From the NCBI RefSeq assembly GCF_000182925.2, contig NC_026507.1:2914001-2978000 (forward strand): a stretch of 64,000 bases of DNA, read 5' to 3'. The position numbers and the translations under genes are program-made. Below, piece by piece: positions 21,945-33,646 of this stretch (positions are counted from its first letter, which is position 1; the number at the start of each line of letters is the position of its first letter). The notes under the pieces were generated by a model, which was not told the DNA's origin, did no database searches, and saw nothing but the letters and a program-made list of their open reading frames with translations. The stretch comes from Neurospora crassa OR74A (Eukaryota; Ascomycota; Sordariomycetes; Sordariales; Sordariaceae).

Positions 21945-24818
21945 TCAGATCCGACCAGTCCTATTCCCACCATCACCACCACCACCACCACCACTAGTCG
22001 GCCAAACAGGACTCAACCCCTTATCCACACACTCCCAGTACTCGCGATTGATAGCGTATTGAACCGCCGTCTCAATATTGTTACTATGGCAGAAGGCCGT
22101 GATAGCATTCATGTCTCTCGCCTTTTGTGTGGGACTGTGCGAAACCATGTCCAAGGCACTGGGAGAGTAAAACTTGGCTGTTGCTGTTGTTTCAGTGCTG
22201 AGGTTGGTGTTGGGAGCGTATGTGGTGTTGGGGTAGTTGGGGTAGTTGGGGGTGGTCATGCTTCGGGGGATGCCGCTGGAGGGAGGGAAAGTGGGGATGT
22301 TGGTTGAGTTGATGGTCAGGTTTGTGGTGCTGTTGTTGCTGTGGTTGGTATACTTGTTGCGAGTCTTGTTGGTAGAGGTAGAGGTAGAGGGGCGTTGAAT
22401 CTGACTCTGGTCACTGGCACCGGGATTGCGAGACTTGGATCGGGGTTGGCCTCTCGTGATTAGTTGGCGGAACCAAGATGTGCGTCTTTGGTGCGCCTGG
22501 GCAGTGGGTTGGCGGGCGCTTGCATCCCCGCTGTCTTTGTTCTCATGGATTTTCTTTGTCTTCTGGTCCTGGTCCTCATCCTCGTCCCGCAGAGGCTCAA
22601 GTCTGTTGAAAGAGTCACAGATTGGGCGACACACATACCCCAACTTCTGCACCCTCTTCTCCAAGGCATGAACATTGCTCATCCCAATCCTTCTGCACCG
22701 CTTCGCAGGAATCGCATCCACGCCGAGAGATGCCAAATACCGCTGAAATGACATATCAGGATCAGGGTCCGAGGAAGCGGAATGTTTGTCTTTGTTACCG
22801 CTGGCACTGCTCAAGTCATTGAAGAAACGCGACGGGTGCTCACCCGAGTCAACGATATAAAGCGTCTCCAGACGGAGTACCTGGCGCAAGTGCACGGGGA
22901 GATTGGCCCTCGCCCAGATGGTTGACTGTGCTCGTTGACGGCCGATTTCGAGAACTTGGAGGGCGCAGGTCAGGGGGTCGATGAGGTAATAAGAAAGTTT
23001 GGCCTTGTCGGGAAGGTTGGGGCTGGTGGCTCGCCATTGAGTGGTAACCTCGCGGATCCAGTCCGACGCGCTGTGAGGCATGGTCAATCTGAATTGTCGC
23101 TTAGACGGCGCGGACTCTGCTGTCGAGGTCGTGGAAGCTCGAGAAAAGACGGTAGAGGCAGTGGAAGCCAGGGTCTCAAGACTGGCCTCTGAAGGGGCTG
23201 TGGAAAATGTCGGAGAAGGGATGTTTGATGATGTCGAGGATGATGTGGACGAGGAATAGGCAGATGCCAGAGACGGGCTACTATGTCCAAACTCTCCCGG
23301 CTCCTGAACGATGTAAAGCTTGGGTGCATCTTCTCCACCACCCTGAGATTGACACAACTTGCTGACAACGCGAACATCGCGGTCCCAGGTCCTTAAGGAC
23401 GGCGGCGAGAAGAAAATAACGGAAGTAATGCGAGTGACCGGAGACTCGAGACCTTTCTCTGAACATGTGGTGCTGGTAGGGCTGACAGGAACATATGCCA
23501 CGGTCCGCTCTCCATGCTTGACCGGGATATACAGGCCTTGGACAGTATCGGGATTCAAAGGAGTTGTGGGCGTCGGAGACTCTGTAGGACGACCTTCATT
23601 TGCTTCGCCTTTCTCCTCCACGAGCCCGCCTTGCTTCTCTGACCCATCGCGGTTATCGTTTGTAGTTTCCTCGTCGACCTTATCCTCCGGGGAAGAGCAA
23701 AGTCCCTCCACGATCTTCATGTCATCAAATGGGCAGCTTAACCTGCTCCTCAAGGTCAAAGTCGGCTTCGATGGCTTCAGGTGTTGTCGCTGGGACTGAT
23801 TCTGCTGTGGGTTTAGCTCGTGGCTCTTCTGCTCCTCCTTCCGGTCCTCCCTCTTCTCCACCATCTTCTCCCCTCGTCCCTCCACATTCCCCTTCTCCTC
23901 CCCAGCCACCTCCTTCTTTTTCTTCCACATCATCTCCACCTCCTCCGAATTCACCACACTCTCCGCCTGAAACCCCAACATCCTCGCCATCTCCCTGTTT
24001 TTCTCCTCATCATCCCCAATCACCAAGGTCCCCGCCACCTCTTTCCCATCTTTCCCATCCTTTCCACCTTTCTGAGATTGTCGACCCTGTACAGCAGCAA
24101 CACTTCTCAAAAGCGTCCACCTACCCACCACCCTCTCGCTACCAATCGGCACTTCCAGTCCCAGTACCTTGGTAATGGTATTCGCCACCTCTTCCTCTGA
24201 GGTGAACTCGTCGTCGAGTCTGTCGTCGTCTTCATATCCACACTTAAGTCCATGCCCCAAAGCCGCTCCAGATTCCGACGGCTCAGTAGGTTCCCATACA
24301 ATAACAAACGGTATACCCACCGCCTGTAGCCCCGCTACAGTCTCGCCTGCCGACGGCCGCGGAAGGAGGGGACGCAGCAGCTTGACTTGATGCTGGCGGA
24401 GGGGGTCGGGGTGGTGGTGATGGTGGTGCCGTGACTGTGGCTGTGAATTTGTCGGGTTGATGTTGATGTTGATGTTGATATTCTGGTTCCAGGTGGAGCT
24501 GGAATGGGAGTCATAGCTAGTGTACCCGGAGATGGATGACGAGTTGCTATCGCAGACAGAGGAGATGGGGGACCAAATTGCGTCGCTGTTGCTGTTGGCA
24601 CGATTGGTACCAACATGAGGCGGGCTGCCAGCGCTCCTGGGACGGTAGACGAGGGTTGAGACGTGGAAGATGAAGGCTGTTGTCGTTTGTGCCGGTGTTT
24701 GGGCTTGGGGTCGTGTTTGGTATCGAGAAGAGGAGATATGGCTAGAAGTAATAGCGCTCATGGGCGTGGCGTGACTGTCGGCACCAGAGATCGTGTTGGT
24801 GGGAGTTGGGCCGGCCAT
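21945..24818 (-). CDS. Large Ser/Thr/Asn-rich protein with possible degenerate HAD-like segment
   Basis: Single exon of 957 aa from ATG at 24818 (MAGPTPTNTISG). Long disordered tracts include an (IN) repeat, a His run, a Glu/Lys-rich middle and an Asn/Thr-rich tail. Two parts look folded. Residues 150-300 (ETVAGLQAVGIPFVIVWEPT ... GTLVIGDDEEKNREMARMLG) resemble the loop-then-GDD pattern of HAD-like phosphatases of the CECR5 type, but no DxD nucleophile pair is visible, so any relation would be to an inactive derivative. Residues about 590-720 (DWIREVTTQWR ... FQRYLASLGVDAIPAKRCRR) form a second compact block that I do not recognise. Repeats encoding runs occur throughout. Coding status is firm; function is unknown. 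Confidence 0.78.
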   Translation of the reverse strand: MAGPTPTNTISGADSHATPMSAITSSHISSSRYQTRPQAQTPAQTTTAFIFHVSTLVYRPRSAGSPPHVGTNRANSNSDAIWSPISSVCDSNSSSISGYTSYDSHSSSTWNQNININININPTNSQPQSRHHHHHHPDPLRQHQVKLLRPLLPRPSAGETVAGLQAVGIPFVIVWEPTEPSESGAALGHGLKCGYEDDDRLDDEFTSEEEVANTITKVLGLEVPIGSERVVGRWTLLRSVAAVQGRQSQKGGKDGKDGKEVAGTLVIGDDEEKNREMARMLGFQAESVVNSEEVEMMWKKKKEVAGEEKGNVEGRGEKMVEKREDRKEEQKSHELNPQQNQSQRQHLKPSKPTLTLRSRLSCPFDDMKIVEGLCSSPEDKVDEETTNDNRDGSEKQGGLVEEKGEANEGRPTESPTPTTPLNPDTVQGLYIPVKHGERTVAYVPVSPTSTTCSEKGLESPVTRITSVIFFSPPSLRTWDRDVRVVSKLCQSQGGGEDAPKLYIVQEPGEFGHSSPSLASAYSSSTSSSTSSNIPSPTFSTAPSEASLETLASTASTVFSRASTTSTAESAPSKRQFRLTMPHSASDWIREVTTQWRATSPNLPDKAKLSYYLIDPLTCALQVLEIGRQRAQSTIWARANLPVHLRQVLRLETLYIVDSGEHPSRFFNDLSSASGNKDKHSASSDPDPDMSFQRYLASLGVDAIPAKRCRRIGMSNVHALEKRVQKLGYVCRPICDSFNRLEPLRDEDEDQDQKTKKIHENKDSGDASARQPTAQAHQRRTSWFRQLITRGQPRSKSRNPGASDQSQIQRPSTSTSTNKTRNKYTNHSNNSTTNLTINSTNIPTFPPSSGIPRSMTTPNYPNYPNTTYAPNTNLSTETTATAKFYSPSALDMVSHSPTQKARDMNAITAFCHSNNIETAVQYAINREYWECVDKGLSPVWPTSGGGGGGDGGNRTGRI

Positions 24819-25550
24819 GGTTATGACTTTGGCTGTGATCGCGTACCTGCCGCCTGCCTTTAGTCGCCTCTCGCCTGTCGCCCGTCACCTGCCTCCTGCG
24901 AGCCTGGGCTCGTAGCCCCGCGAAGTGGTGGGAGGGTTAAGGTGATCAACTTGGAATTTGAGACCGACAGGGCGATTAGGTAGCTGAGACGGGCTGCGAT
25001 AGTTTGAAGGAAACCTGCTTCCGCTGTTGAGAGGGAAGAGGAATAGGTCGCGAATACCTAGAGGGCCACTTATAAGCATTCACCTGTCGCTCCGTGTTGC
25101 GTTGTTATCGAAGGGCAATCAAATCGAGCAATTTAAGACACAGAATTGCTCAATGACGAGGATGGAAAAGGTCGAGTTGAGTTAGTTCTTGGAGTCCAAG
25201 TCTGCCTCTGCCCAGTGTGGGCAATGACGAAGAACTTGAAAGGCTGAAACCTGCCACAGTCCGTCCCTGGTGCCCCCCACTGCTCAGACACCCCATCGTA
25301 ACTTCCACGTTGCAACAGTGCGTCATTCACTTGAAGTGGGCGGTTGGGGACGTGACGGGATGAAATCTTCAGGACGAAAATATCAGACGAACAGGATGGC
25401 CGCTGAAACTTCACGTGCGGCCAAGCCGGTGCTTCCAAGAAATAAACATGAAACCTCCACATTCCGCTAACGAAATCTATACCAGGATGCATTTCGCAAA
25501 TACCGGAATTTACCTACCTATCATACATTGCTACACGAAATATCCAACCT
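24819..25550. other. Intergenic between two minus-strand genes
   Basis: 730 bp: promoter of the preceding large gene and 3' UTR of the aminopeptidase gene. A short CCTGCC/CGCCTG-rich patch at 24845-24905 is the only structure seen. Confidence 0.5.
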
Positions 25551-28500
25551 TTAGCAGTACCCATTAGCCTTCAACCAGCTCTTAACAACCTCGGCATCCC
25601 TCATCTTGTACGCCGCCCGTCCCCTGATCTTATCCTTGACCTGCTCCAACGTCCTGTCGAAGCCCTTGGTGCTGACCTTGCTAAAGAAGTCCTCGATCTC
25701 CTTGAGCGTCTCGAGATCCGCAAACTTGGGCAAGCTGACGTTGACCATGCGGTCGACAAGAATGGGGTTACCGCCAAGCTTGGCGTTGAACTTGTCCCAG
25801 TTGTCGCGGAGGTAGGCCCAGAGGAGGGGGCGAGCGATGCGGTTCCCGGCCATGTTGCCAGACAGAATGTGCATGTCAGCGCCGGGCACCGAGTCTCTGG
25901 GATGAGCGGGAGGCGCAGAGTCAAAGAGGAAGGGAAGGAGGACGTCCTCAATGAGGGTCTCGTCGGTGACCTGACCGAGGGCCTGGAGGCAGACCTCCTT
26001 GCCGTCGATGGCGGGGGTGGTAAACCACTCCTCCTTGATGGCAGCAACGGCGTTGGCGGGGTCCTTCTTGAGGGCAGCTCGGTAGACAGGAAGACGGAGA
26101 TCCGCAGGGATGGGAGCACCGGTAGGGTTGGCGCGCCATTCGTTCCAGCGCCTGAAGGCCTCATTAATCACCTCCTCGTGCGAGTTGGCCACCGCAGTAA
26201 GAAGGAGGCGCTTGCGAAGGAGAGGAATGTTGTAGTTCTCGCCCTGCTTAGGCTCCCAGCCGACCTCCTTGAGAGCCTTGTCAATAAGCTCGAGAGTGAA
26301 CTTCTCAAGACCCTTCTTGACCTCCTCGTCGTCGCCAAAGATAGACTTGAGAGTATTGACCGAGTCCAAAGCCTGGCTAAGAACACGGTAGTGGGTCTCG
26401 TTCTTTAGACCCTGGACGAAAGACAGCAGAGCGGCAGTGGTGGAGTTGCCAGCAAACGCAAGATCGGCCGCGGAACCAGTGATGAAGATCTTGTCCTCGG
26501 TAGTGAGATGAGCGAGCTGAGTACCCAGAGTCTTGAGACGAGACTCGGGGTAGTTGACGCGGTAGAAGCCAGTGGCGTTGGCATTGAGCTGGTAAAAGTC
26601 TTGGCTGACGCCGTCAATGGTAGTCTCCTTGGTCTGGAGAGACAGTGGCTCAATATCCTGCGAACCAATCTTACCCCTGAGGGACAGAGGAACCCACCAA
26701 GTGGTCTTGTCATCCTCAGGCTTGACATCGCCGGTAGACAGGAAACGAGCCTGCTTGACAGAGATCTGATCCTTGCCCTCGGTAACACTAACTACAGGGA
26801 AACCAATTTCCTCAATCCAGGGACGCATGATGGTGTTGACATCGACACCAGAAGCCTCGCTCAAGGCATTCCAGAGCGCCTCGGTCTTGGCATTGCCGTA
26901 AGCGTGGCGCTGAAGGTAGAGAGCGATACCCTTGAGGAAAGTCTTGATACCAAGATGGGAGGCCAACATGCGAATCATGGAGCAACCCTTGAGGTAGCTG
27001 ATCTTGTCGAAAATCTGATTCACATCGAGAGCGTCGCGAACCTCGACCTGGATGGGGTGTGAGGCGCGGACGGAGTCAAGGAGGAAAGCCTGGTCCATGC
27101 CCTCGTTGATGAACTGCGGCCACACCTCCCAGTCAGGGTGGAGGTGATCGGTTGCCAGCCAACCAGCCCAGGTAGCGAAACCCTCGTTCAGCCAGAGCTC
27201 ATCCCACCAGTCCATGGTGACAAGGTTACCAAACCACTGATGGGCGAGTTCGTGGGCAACGACATAGGCAATACGGTTGCGGAACCTGGCCTCGGAAAGC
27301 TTCTCATCGAACAGAATAGCGGTCATGCGGTACGTGACGAGACCCCAGTTCTCCATGGCACCGTGGGTGAACTCGTGGACAGCCAAGATATCGCTCTTGG
27401 GGAGCGGGTAGTCGATCTCGAACTGCTCCGAAAAGTAGTCGATGATCTTGGGGGCGTGCTCAAGGGCCCACCTGCCCTGCTCCTTGAGGCCGCGGGTAGT
27501 GTAGACACGGACGGGGAGCTTCTTGCCATTGTACTCGCGGTCGGTAAAGGCCTCGACGTACTCAAAGTCGCCAACAGCCCAGGCCAGGAGGTAGGTGCTC
27601 ATGACAGGGCTGCGCTCGAAGGAGACGAGCTTCTTGTTGGGGCCGGCGGGCTTGGTCTCCTTGACGGGCATGTTGGAGAGGGCGACCTGGTCGTCGGGGA
27701 TCTCAATGGCGAAATCGAAGGTGGCCTTGAGGTTGGGCTCGTCGAAGCAGGGGAAGGCGCGGCGAGCATCGCAGGACTCGAACTGGGTGCTGAGCATGTA
27801 GTGGAACTCGTCGTCGCGGGGGACACTGGCGGCCGCAGGAGCAGCGGGCTTGTACTGGGAGCGGTAGAAACCGGCCATGTCGTGATTGAGCTCACCGGTG
27901 AAGTCGAGGGTCAGGGAGACATTGTCGGCGACGGGGAGCTCCTCGGCGAAGGAGATGGTGGAGCGCTGGGCCTTTGTGTCCTCGGCAAACTGGGTCGACT
28001 CCCATGATTGCGGGCCGGCCGTCAACTTGGCGTTGAGGAGCTTGATCTCGAGGGTGTTGAGGACAATGTCCTTGGTGGGCTTGACGAGCTTGCCGTCGAT
28101 CCTGGGAGTTGTTGTCGCAAGTCAGATGGCGCCAAACGAAGGGACTCGGGGAGATGGGAATCTCAAGCGTACCTTACGGTGCCCTTGTAGGACCACGAGG
28201 TGAAGTCAAGATCACGGATCTCGAGATCATAGTGGATGGGCTTGAAGTTGTCGGGGAGGATGTCGCGGTCCGTCATGTTTTCGCGGCGTTTGGCTCTTGC
28301 GTGGGCAGAGCAGTAGCGGGATCCAAGAACAAGAAACGGAGGAGGAACAGCGCAAGTCTGAAGCTTGGGGCGAAGGCGAGAAGTAGTAAAAGTAGAAGTC
28401 CTGGGCGAAGAAGTAGCAGAAGTAGAAGTAGAAGTGGAAGAAGAAGAAGAAGAAGAAGAGGGGACCGACAACAACGACGACGAGACAGAGTGGAACCGGG

Positions 28501-28801
28501 AGACGTGCTGGGTAGTACTAGTAGTGACAGAAGATGGACGAATGACGAAAGAAGCCGGCGTGGACGAGGAGGAGAAGGAGGAGGAGGAGGAGGACGCTAG
28601 CAGCGGGCGGGAAGCTGCAATGCGGGTACAGCTTGGCCGAGCACCAGCAGCAATGATCGCCTGGATGGTGCGGGGTGATGATGATTTGCGGGATAGTGGT
28701 GTTGTTGTTGTTGTTGTTGTTGTTGTGGTTGATAAAGAGCGAGTCTTCCACCTGCCAATGGCAACTGCATTGGTCTTTGTTCTTACCGCCGCCAGATGCA
28801 T
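25551..28801 (-). CDS. M1 family zinc aminopeptidase, possibly dual cytosolic/mitochondrial
   Basis: Removes N-terminal residues from peptides; nearest well-known relatives are yeast Ape2/Aap1 and animal puromycin-sensitive aminopeptidase. Two exons, with a 71-nt intron at 28172-28102 (GTACGC...CCCAG) joining in frame. From the ATG at 28276 (MTDRDILPDNFKPIHYDLEI) the product is 884 aa, a normal M1 length. It has the exopeptidase motif GAMENWG near residue 283 and the zinc site HELAHQWFGN near 317 with the distal Glu in WLNEGFATW. The same frame stays open upstream to an ATG at 28801. This adds 175 residues rich in Ser, Thr, Arg and Lys with only one acidic residue, which looks like a mitochondrial presequence with Thr and Ser runs. 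A 1059-aa organellar form is therefore possible. I give the longer bound; the shorter start is the one supported by homology. Confidence 0.93.
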
Positions 28802-30248
28802 CTTGTATCCAATCTCCAATTCCTCGATAAAGATGATGATGATCACAGACACGCAAACTAAGTAGTAAGTATGGTAGCTCTCAGCTGTGTCCAGTTGCTG
28901 TTGTCTTGTCCAACAGGGGCACTGTGCTGTGTTCTCGAAAGCTCAACCCTGGAAAGACTTCAAAGCTGTGCCCACCAAACTCAACCCACAGTACCTATGT
29001 ACCAGCTTCCACTTTCACTTCGGTGTTTCTTTATTGGTCTTTTTTTTTTTTCTTCTTTTCTTTTTTTTTTTTCTCTTCAGCTGTCTCGTATAAACCCCAC
29101 CGCAAGACACAGAGCAGATAGTCAATTGGATGACAGACTGGGATCAGGCCGTTTGATTCAGTGAGTTGAAAGCTCGTTATCAAATGTGCTGCTGCGGTTT
29201 GCGTCGGTCGGGATGTACCGAGTGGTGGATTGCTTCTCTGTTTTTCAATTCCACTTTTCACTCAATGTCAGCTTCAGTTGTTGTGTCGCCGGGATCCGAT
29301 CCAGAGATCGATTGGTAGTCAGGGTACCTAGGTAACAATTGGGTAATGAAAATGAAAGACAGAGGGAAATAAAAAGGTCACAAGGCAACTGCCAATTGAG
29401 GACATTGACTGCTCGGGAAACAGGACAAGAAGGGAAGGCGGGAAGAATGTCCAGAGTCGAGCTCCCCCTGCTTTCCCTCCTCCTCATGCGTCCAAGGTGG
29501 GTCCGTCCAGAGCTCTGACTTTTGTCACTGTCAATGTCCCGCTTTTAGCGCGTAACGTAGGTCCACATCAGCTGTTGAACCGCGGATCTAGAATGCCGAG
29601 AGAAGAACGGATTTCTTGGCCATAATTCTCTGAGTGGAATTCAACTTGTTCCTCTTCGGTGACAGACAATCAATCAGAGATTACATGTGATATTGATCAT
29701 GTATAACTGTCGACCTTCAGCTCCGATAATAACCCTGAACCCTTTCTGCGTAGAGACGTGTATATATACGCGATAAGCAACTGTTGATGTCCCGTCATCA
29801 GCCAGAACTGGAACATATGAGCCCGACTTCGACATCGCTACTATAAGAGCATGCCGTTGGTTTGTATATATAACCTTTTTTTTTCAGCTCAGTCGTCTTG
29901 TTGACAACAGACTCTGTCCATAGTCGAGGGCAGATCCCGATCTGCCGACATCAAACCAAAAAAATAAACCTTGTTACCCACGATCCATCCTTCCGTTCCC
30001 TACCGTATATCCATCCCTTGATATTTCAACCTCAGTGCTCCTCCAGACCCATGTTTACCATCCGTAGCTTATCCCGAAGGTCATTTTACATTGGCGCAAA
30101 GGAAATCAAAAGAAGATACAAGGAGCGAGCGAAAAGCCAGGACGCATGAGCGGCAGAACTTCAGAACCGAGACGCTCTCTCAAGGACTTACCTGTGCCCA
30201 CTCCCTTACTCTCGGGGAGACAAGTCCCCTTGGCAATGTTTCCGCCTC
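28802..30248. other. Intergenic 1.45 kb
   Basis: Holds the aminopeptidase promoter, with long T/C runs at 29039-29080, and the 3' region of the Q-rich gene. Short frames only; a T run at 29876-29884 and a TATATATA patch at 29760 are visible. No gene supported. Confidence 0.5.
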
Positions 30249-30390
30249 TCACACATTCTTCCAGTCATGCGCAGTCAGATTATCCTCCAGCATCCTCTCC
30301 GCCGTCTCCCTCGGATCTGCTTCGCCCGTTGGCCGCGTCATCGTTGACGACACTTCCATCGGCCGCAGCTGAAACTCCGATTGAGTCTGG

Positions 30391-30425
<35 letters not shown>

Positions 30426-31972
30426 AAGCTGTTGATATTGTTGCTGCTGACGTTGCTGTTGCTGGAGATGATGTTGATATTGCTGGAACGGGTACGGATG
30501 CTGCTGCTGCTGATTCGACCTCGGCCTCTCTTCGCGATAATGACGGCCAGCCGAAGTAGGAGAAAAATTCTGCGGAAGAGGCAAGGGGCCGGTGGCCGTG
30601 GTATCGACAAAATCCTCATCCATCGGCGCAAACTGGCTCCGGACGCGGGCACCAGCAGCAGCAGCAGCCGGGTTGTGATCGCGGTCAAGGGCGACGCCAT
30701 CCACCATTCTGGCATCACGGCGCTCAATAAACACGGCCGATTGGTTGGCGGGCGTCGAGTCGTTTCCACCACCAATGCTGTATTCGCGGTCCTGGAGCAT
30801 ACCACCTTCCCGACGGATGATGTCGCGGATAACGTCCCTTCCTCCACCACCAGCTCCTCCTCTGCCTACACTACCACTGCTCGTCGGGGGAAAACCACTG
30901 CTGCCAGCGAGCGTATCTGACAACCCGGAGCTGCTCCTCTCCAGGCCCCATCCAGAAGGACCACCGGCTATGTTCTGTCCAGGCAACGGACGTCGGTGGT
31001 ATATCGGTCCACTAACCGTACTTCCCGCACCTTCTCCAAAGCCAACCAAACTTTCCCGGCCATCATCGTAGTCGCTCATCCTGTCCTCAAACGTGCCAAC
31101 ACTCCGAATAGCCAGGTTCTCCTCATCATCATCCATCATGGCGTCGGGGCCGGTGGCGTACCCGCTGGCCGGACGACTCGTCGTCGGCATATCCGTGTCG
31201 TTGTCACGCGAGTCTAGGTTCATGGTCATGCTCTGGTCATCGCCGTCATCAAGATCGGGGGCGGTCTCGGTGTTAGTCCCGGTGTGCGAGGTTACCGAAA
31301 GCGAGGCGGTGGTGGTGCCCTCGTATGCCGAATCGGTGGCCGAGGCGGAGCCGACCGTGGACATCTTGGTTGCGGCTCTGGGCTGGCCTGCTGCGTCAAA
31401 GTAGGCTGGCGTTACCGGTACATTGGGGTTGCCTTGCTCCATTTGTTGTTGCTGCTGCTGCTGGTAGAATGACGACTGGCCATATGAGGGGTTGTTCATG
31501 CCTTGTTGAGGAGTCCCGGTAGAGCCGGCAGACTGGACACCGCGCAGGGCGGACATCATGCCCGGGAGACGGCTTATGCGATCGTTGCGCTCGGCTTCGG
31601 GGTTGGAAGGGGAATATCGGGTGTAGTCGCCGCTGAAGCGGTTACTTGTATGTGGTCCGCTACCATGATGGACATGGCCGCGGTGGCCATCCTTGATGGC
31701 GGTTGTGGAGAGGGTGGAAAGCGAGGTGGTGGTGCTGGTTGGGGTGCCACTGGAAGTATATGACTGTAAGCCTATCGTGCATCTTGGATATTTGCTTGAA
31801 ACATGAAGAAGAGAGGCATAGAAGCACCGGACATGGCGCAGACAAGAAGAACGGTGGGCCTTGGCCGAGAACTCGAGCAAACTCACGGCATCTCAGACGG
31901 GGTGTCGGGATTGGAGGGCGGTTGGGGCAGGTTTGCCAAGGTACCCGTAGGATATGATTGTTGTTGCGACAT
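30249..31972 (-). CDS. Gln-rich hypothetical protein
   Basis: Exon 1 (31972-31887) encodes MSQQQSYPTGTLANLPQPPS... and ends in phase 2. A GTGAGT...CTTCCAG intron of 137 nt joins it to exon 2 (31749-30249), giving 528 aa. The protein is disordered, with a Q7 tract near residue 100, acidic DDGDD and DDDEEN patches, Gly-rich and Ser-rich stretches, and a C-terminal Gln block of more than 40 residues interrupted by His and Tyr. It ends with a short conserved-looking helix (ETAERMLEDNLTAHDWKNV). No catalytic motif or membrane segment is present. Q-rich tracts of this sort are common in fungal transcription co-factors and RNA-binding regulators, but nothing here fixes a role. The last exon could extend past 30249 if another intron were used. 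Confidence 0.72.
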
Positions 31973-32884
31973 GATTGTTGGATCTGATCTGATCTGAGAT
32001 TCTTGGTCGCCAATCGCGCGAGAGTGATTTAAATGGCTGTCGTTGTTGCTGTCGCGTTCGGGAGATCCGAACAATACTAGCGTCCGGGTGGGAGGAATCG
32101 TACGGTGAGGTCCGTGAACAGTAAACACAGGCAACGTTTCTCGATATCACAACGTCGCGACGAACGGTAGGTCTCGGCACGCAGATAGATGATGTATCAG
32201 AAACAGCGGAAAAGACACGCCTTTGCTACAACACAAGCGCTGGTGATCGGCGTGGTGTGTTGGGATGTGCGGTGCGGCGTGTCAGGTGCTTCAGTAGTTT
32301 TTGTTGTTGAAAGGAGGAATCCAGTGCGACAACGGCTGTCACACTAAAAAGAAGGAGAGCAGAGGTGGAAGGGAAATGACGTCGGGGTACTGCCAGGAGT
32401 CCGGCTGTGCTGCTGAGACAGTGCAAACGAGAACCTTGATGCCCGGCACGTGTGGGGTGCTTCCCTCAGTGAGCTGCACCTGGTGCACGCACCTCAAACA
32501 CTGTAGCCAGCTGCTCAGCAACTGATGTTACATGTGCGGGGCTGATTTATGCTTGGAGTGTCGACTAAATAGACCATGCTATAATGTTCCTAAGCACCTC
32601 GGTCGTCGACGGCTATGTACCACCCATCTTCATTCAGCCCGCCTTATTTCTTCGCCTTGCTACCTATTCAGGGCTTCATACTTTACCAACCAATCCAAAA
32701 CATCAAAGCCTCCAAGATAAAGAAAGAAGAAAAAGCAAAAAAAAGGACCCTTTCCCCACTATCTCCATCTCATTCTTCATTTAACCTTCATGTCCACGTT
32801 GTCTTGCAGCACCAAATGACCAATAGAAAGAGAAAGGAAAAAAATATGAAAAAAAAAAAAAAATGAAAGAAATCCCAACCAGCA
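31973..32884. other. Intergenic 0.9 kb
   Basis: Upstream region of the Q-rich gene and 3' flank of the Dabb-type gene, with A-rich runs at 32707-32745 and 32838-32870. No gene seen. Confidence 0.5.
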
Positions 32885-33646
32885 TTAAAACTCCCCCGGG
32901 CTAAACTCAACAACCTGCCTCCTCTCCACAATCCCCTCGATGCTCTCCACAGCCTCCCGGAACGCCGGGTCCTCCTCCAGGTAGAATTTGCGGTCTTCGG
33001 GTGTGTCGAATTCGCTCACAAACACGTGGGAGATGCGGCCCTGTTTGTTCCAGTGTCATCAAAGTCCGCGTCACGGTGAGCAGATTCATCCAGTTATGAA
33101 TAAGAAATCGCCGTGGTTGAGGTCTGTCGGTGAGACTGAAAGGAAGGGAACTGAAGAACAAGGGATGAAGGGTGAAAAAAAAAAGAACTAAGCAAGTGAA
33201 AAGGACTGATGCAGTAGAAGGGAGTAACGCGACGGAGGAAAAGAACGAAGGCAAGGAAATAAGTAACAAGTGAAAACCTAAAACCCACCCTCAACCCCTC
33301 AGGACAAACATCCGCTCCTCCTATCGCCGTCTTGAGGTACGGCATGTGCGTTTTCGGGTGGATGCAGCGGTCTTTGAGAGACATCATTTTGTCGCAGACC
33401 TGTTCTTTGTTAGTATATCATCAAAAAGGATTATCAGTCAGCTCTGATCTTCTTCTGCACATCGTCGCTTCCATGTTGTTCTGCACATATATATGATTCG
33501 AGTCCGTCGTTGTTCGTATTGTGGTTTGGGGGTTGCCTAAGTCGGGAGGAGAAAGCTAAGCAACTAAGTATCGTACTCACCTGCTGAACTTCCTCCTGTG
33601 TCGCCAGGGGTTTGAACTCAAAGAGTTCGACGTGGACGATACCCAT
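32885..33646 (-). CDS. Small stress-responsive alpha/beta-barrel (Dabb) domain protein
   Basis: Three exons (33646-33581, 33399-33289, 33040-32885) join in phase 0 to 110 aa, a typical length for the Dabb family. The start MGIVHVELFEFKPLATQEEV is the usual first strand and helix. The middle carries CPEGLRGRISHVFVSEFDTP, and the end holds the family's pattern in which an F-Y-L acidic stretch (KFYLEEDPAFREAVESIEGI) precedes the last strand (ERRQVVEFSPGEF). Members are dimeric ferredoxin-like barrels; plant members respond to stress and microbial ones occur in varied enzymes, so the precise role is open. Introns are 181 and 248 nt with GTGAGT and GTGGGT donors. It is cytosolic by sequence (no targeting signal). 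The domain call is by pattern, not search. Confidence 0.86.

Noticed and set aside
27138-28007. Plus-strand 289-aa frame over the aminopeptidase
   Set aside because: Antisense shadow of a conserved M1 gene; Gly/Val/Glu-rich composition is the usual reverse-complement artefact.
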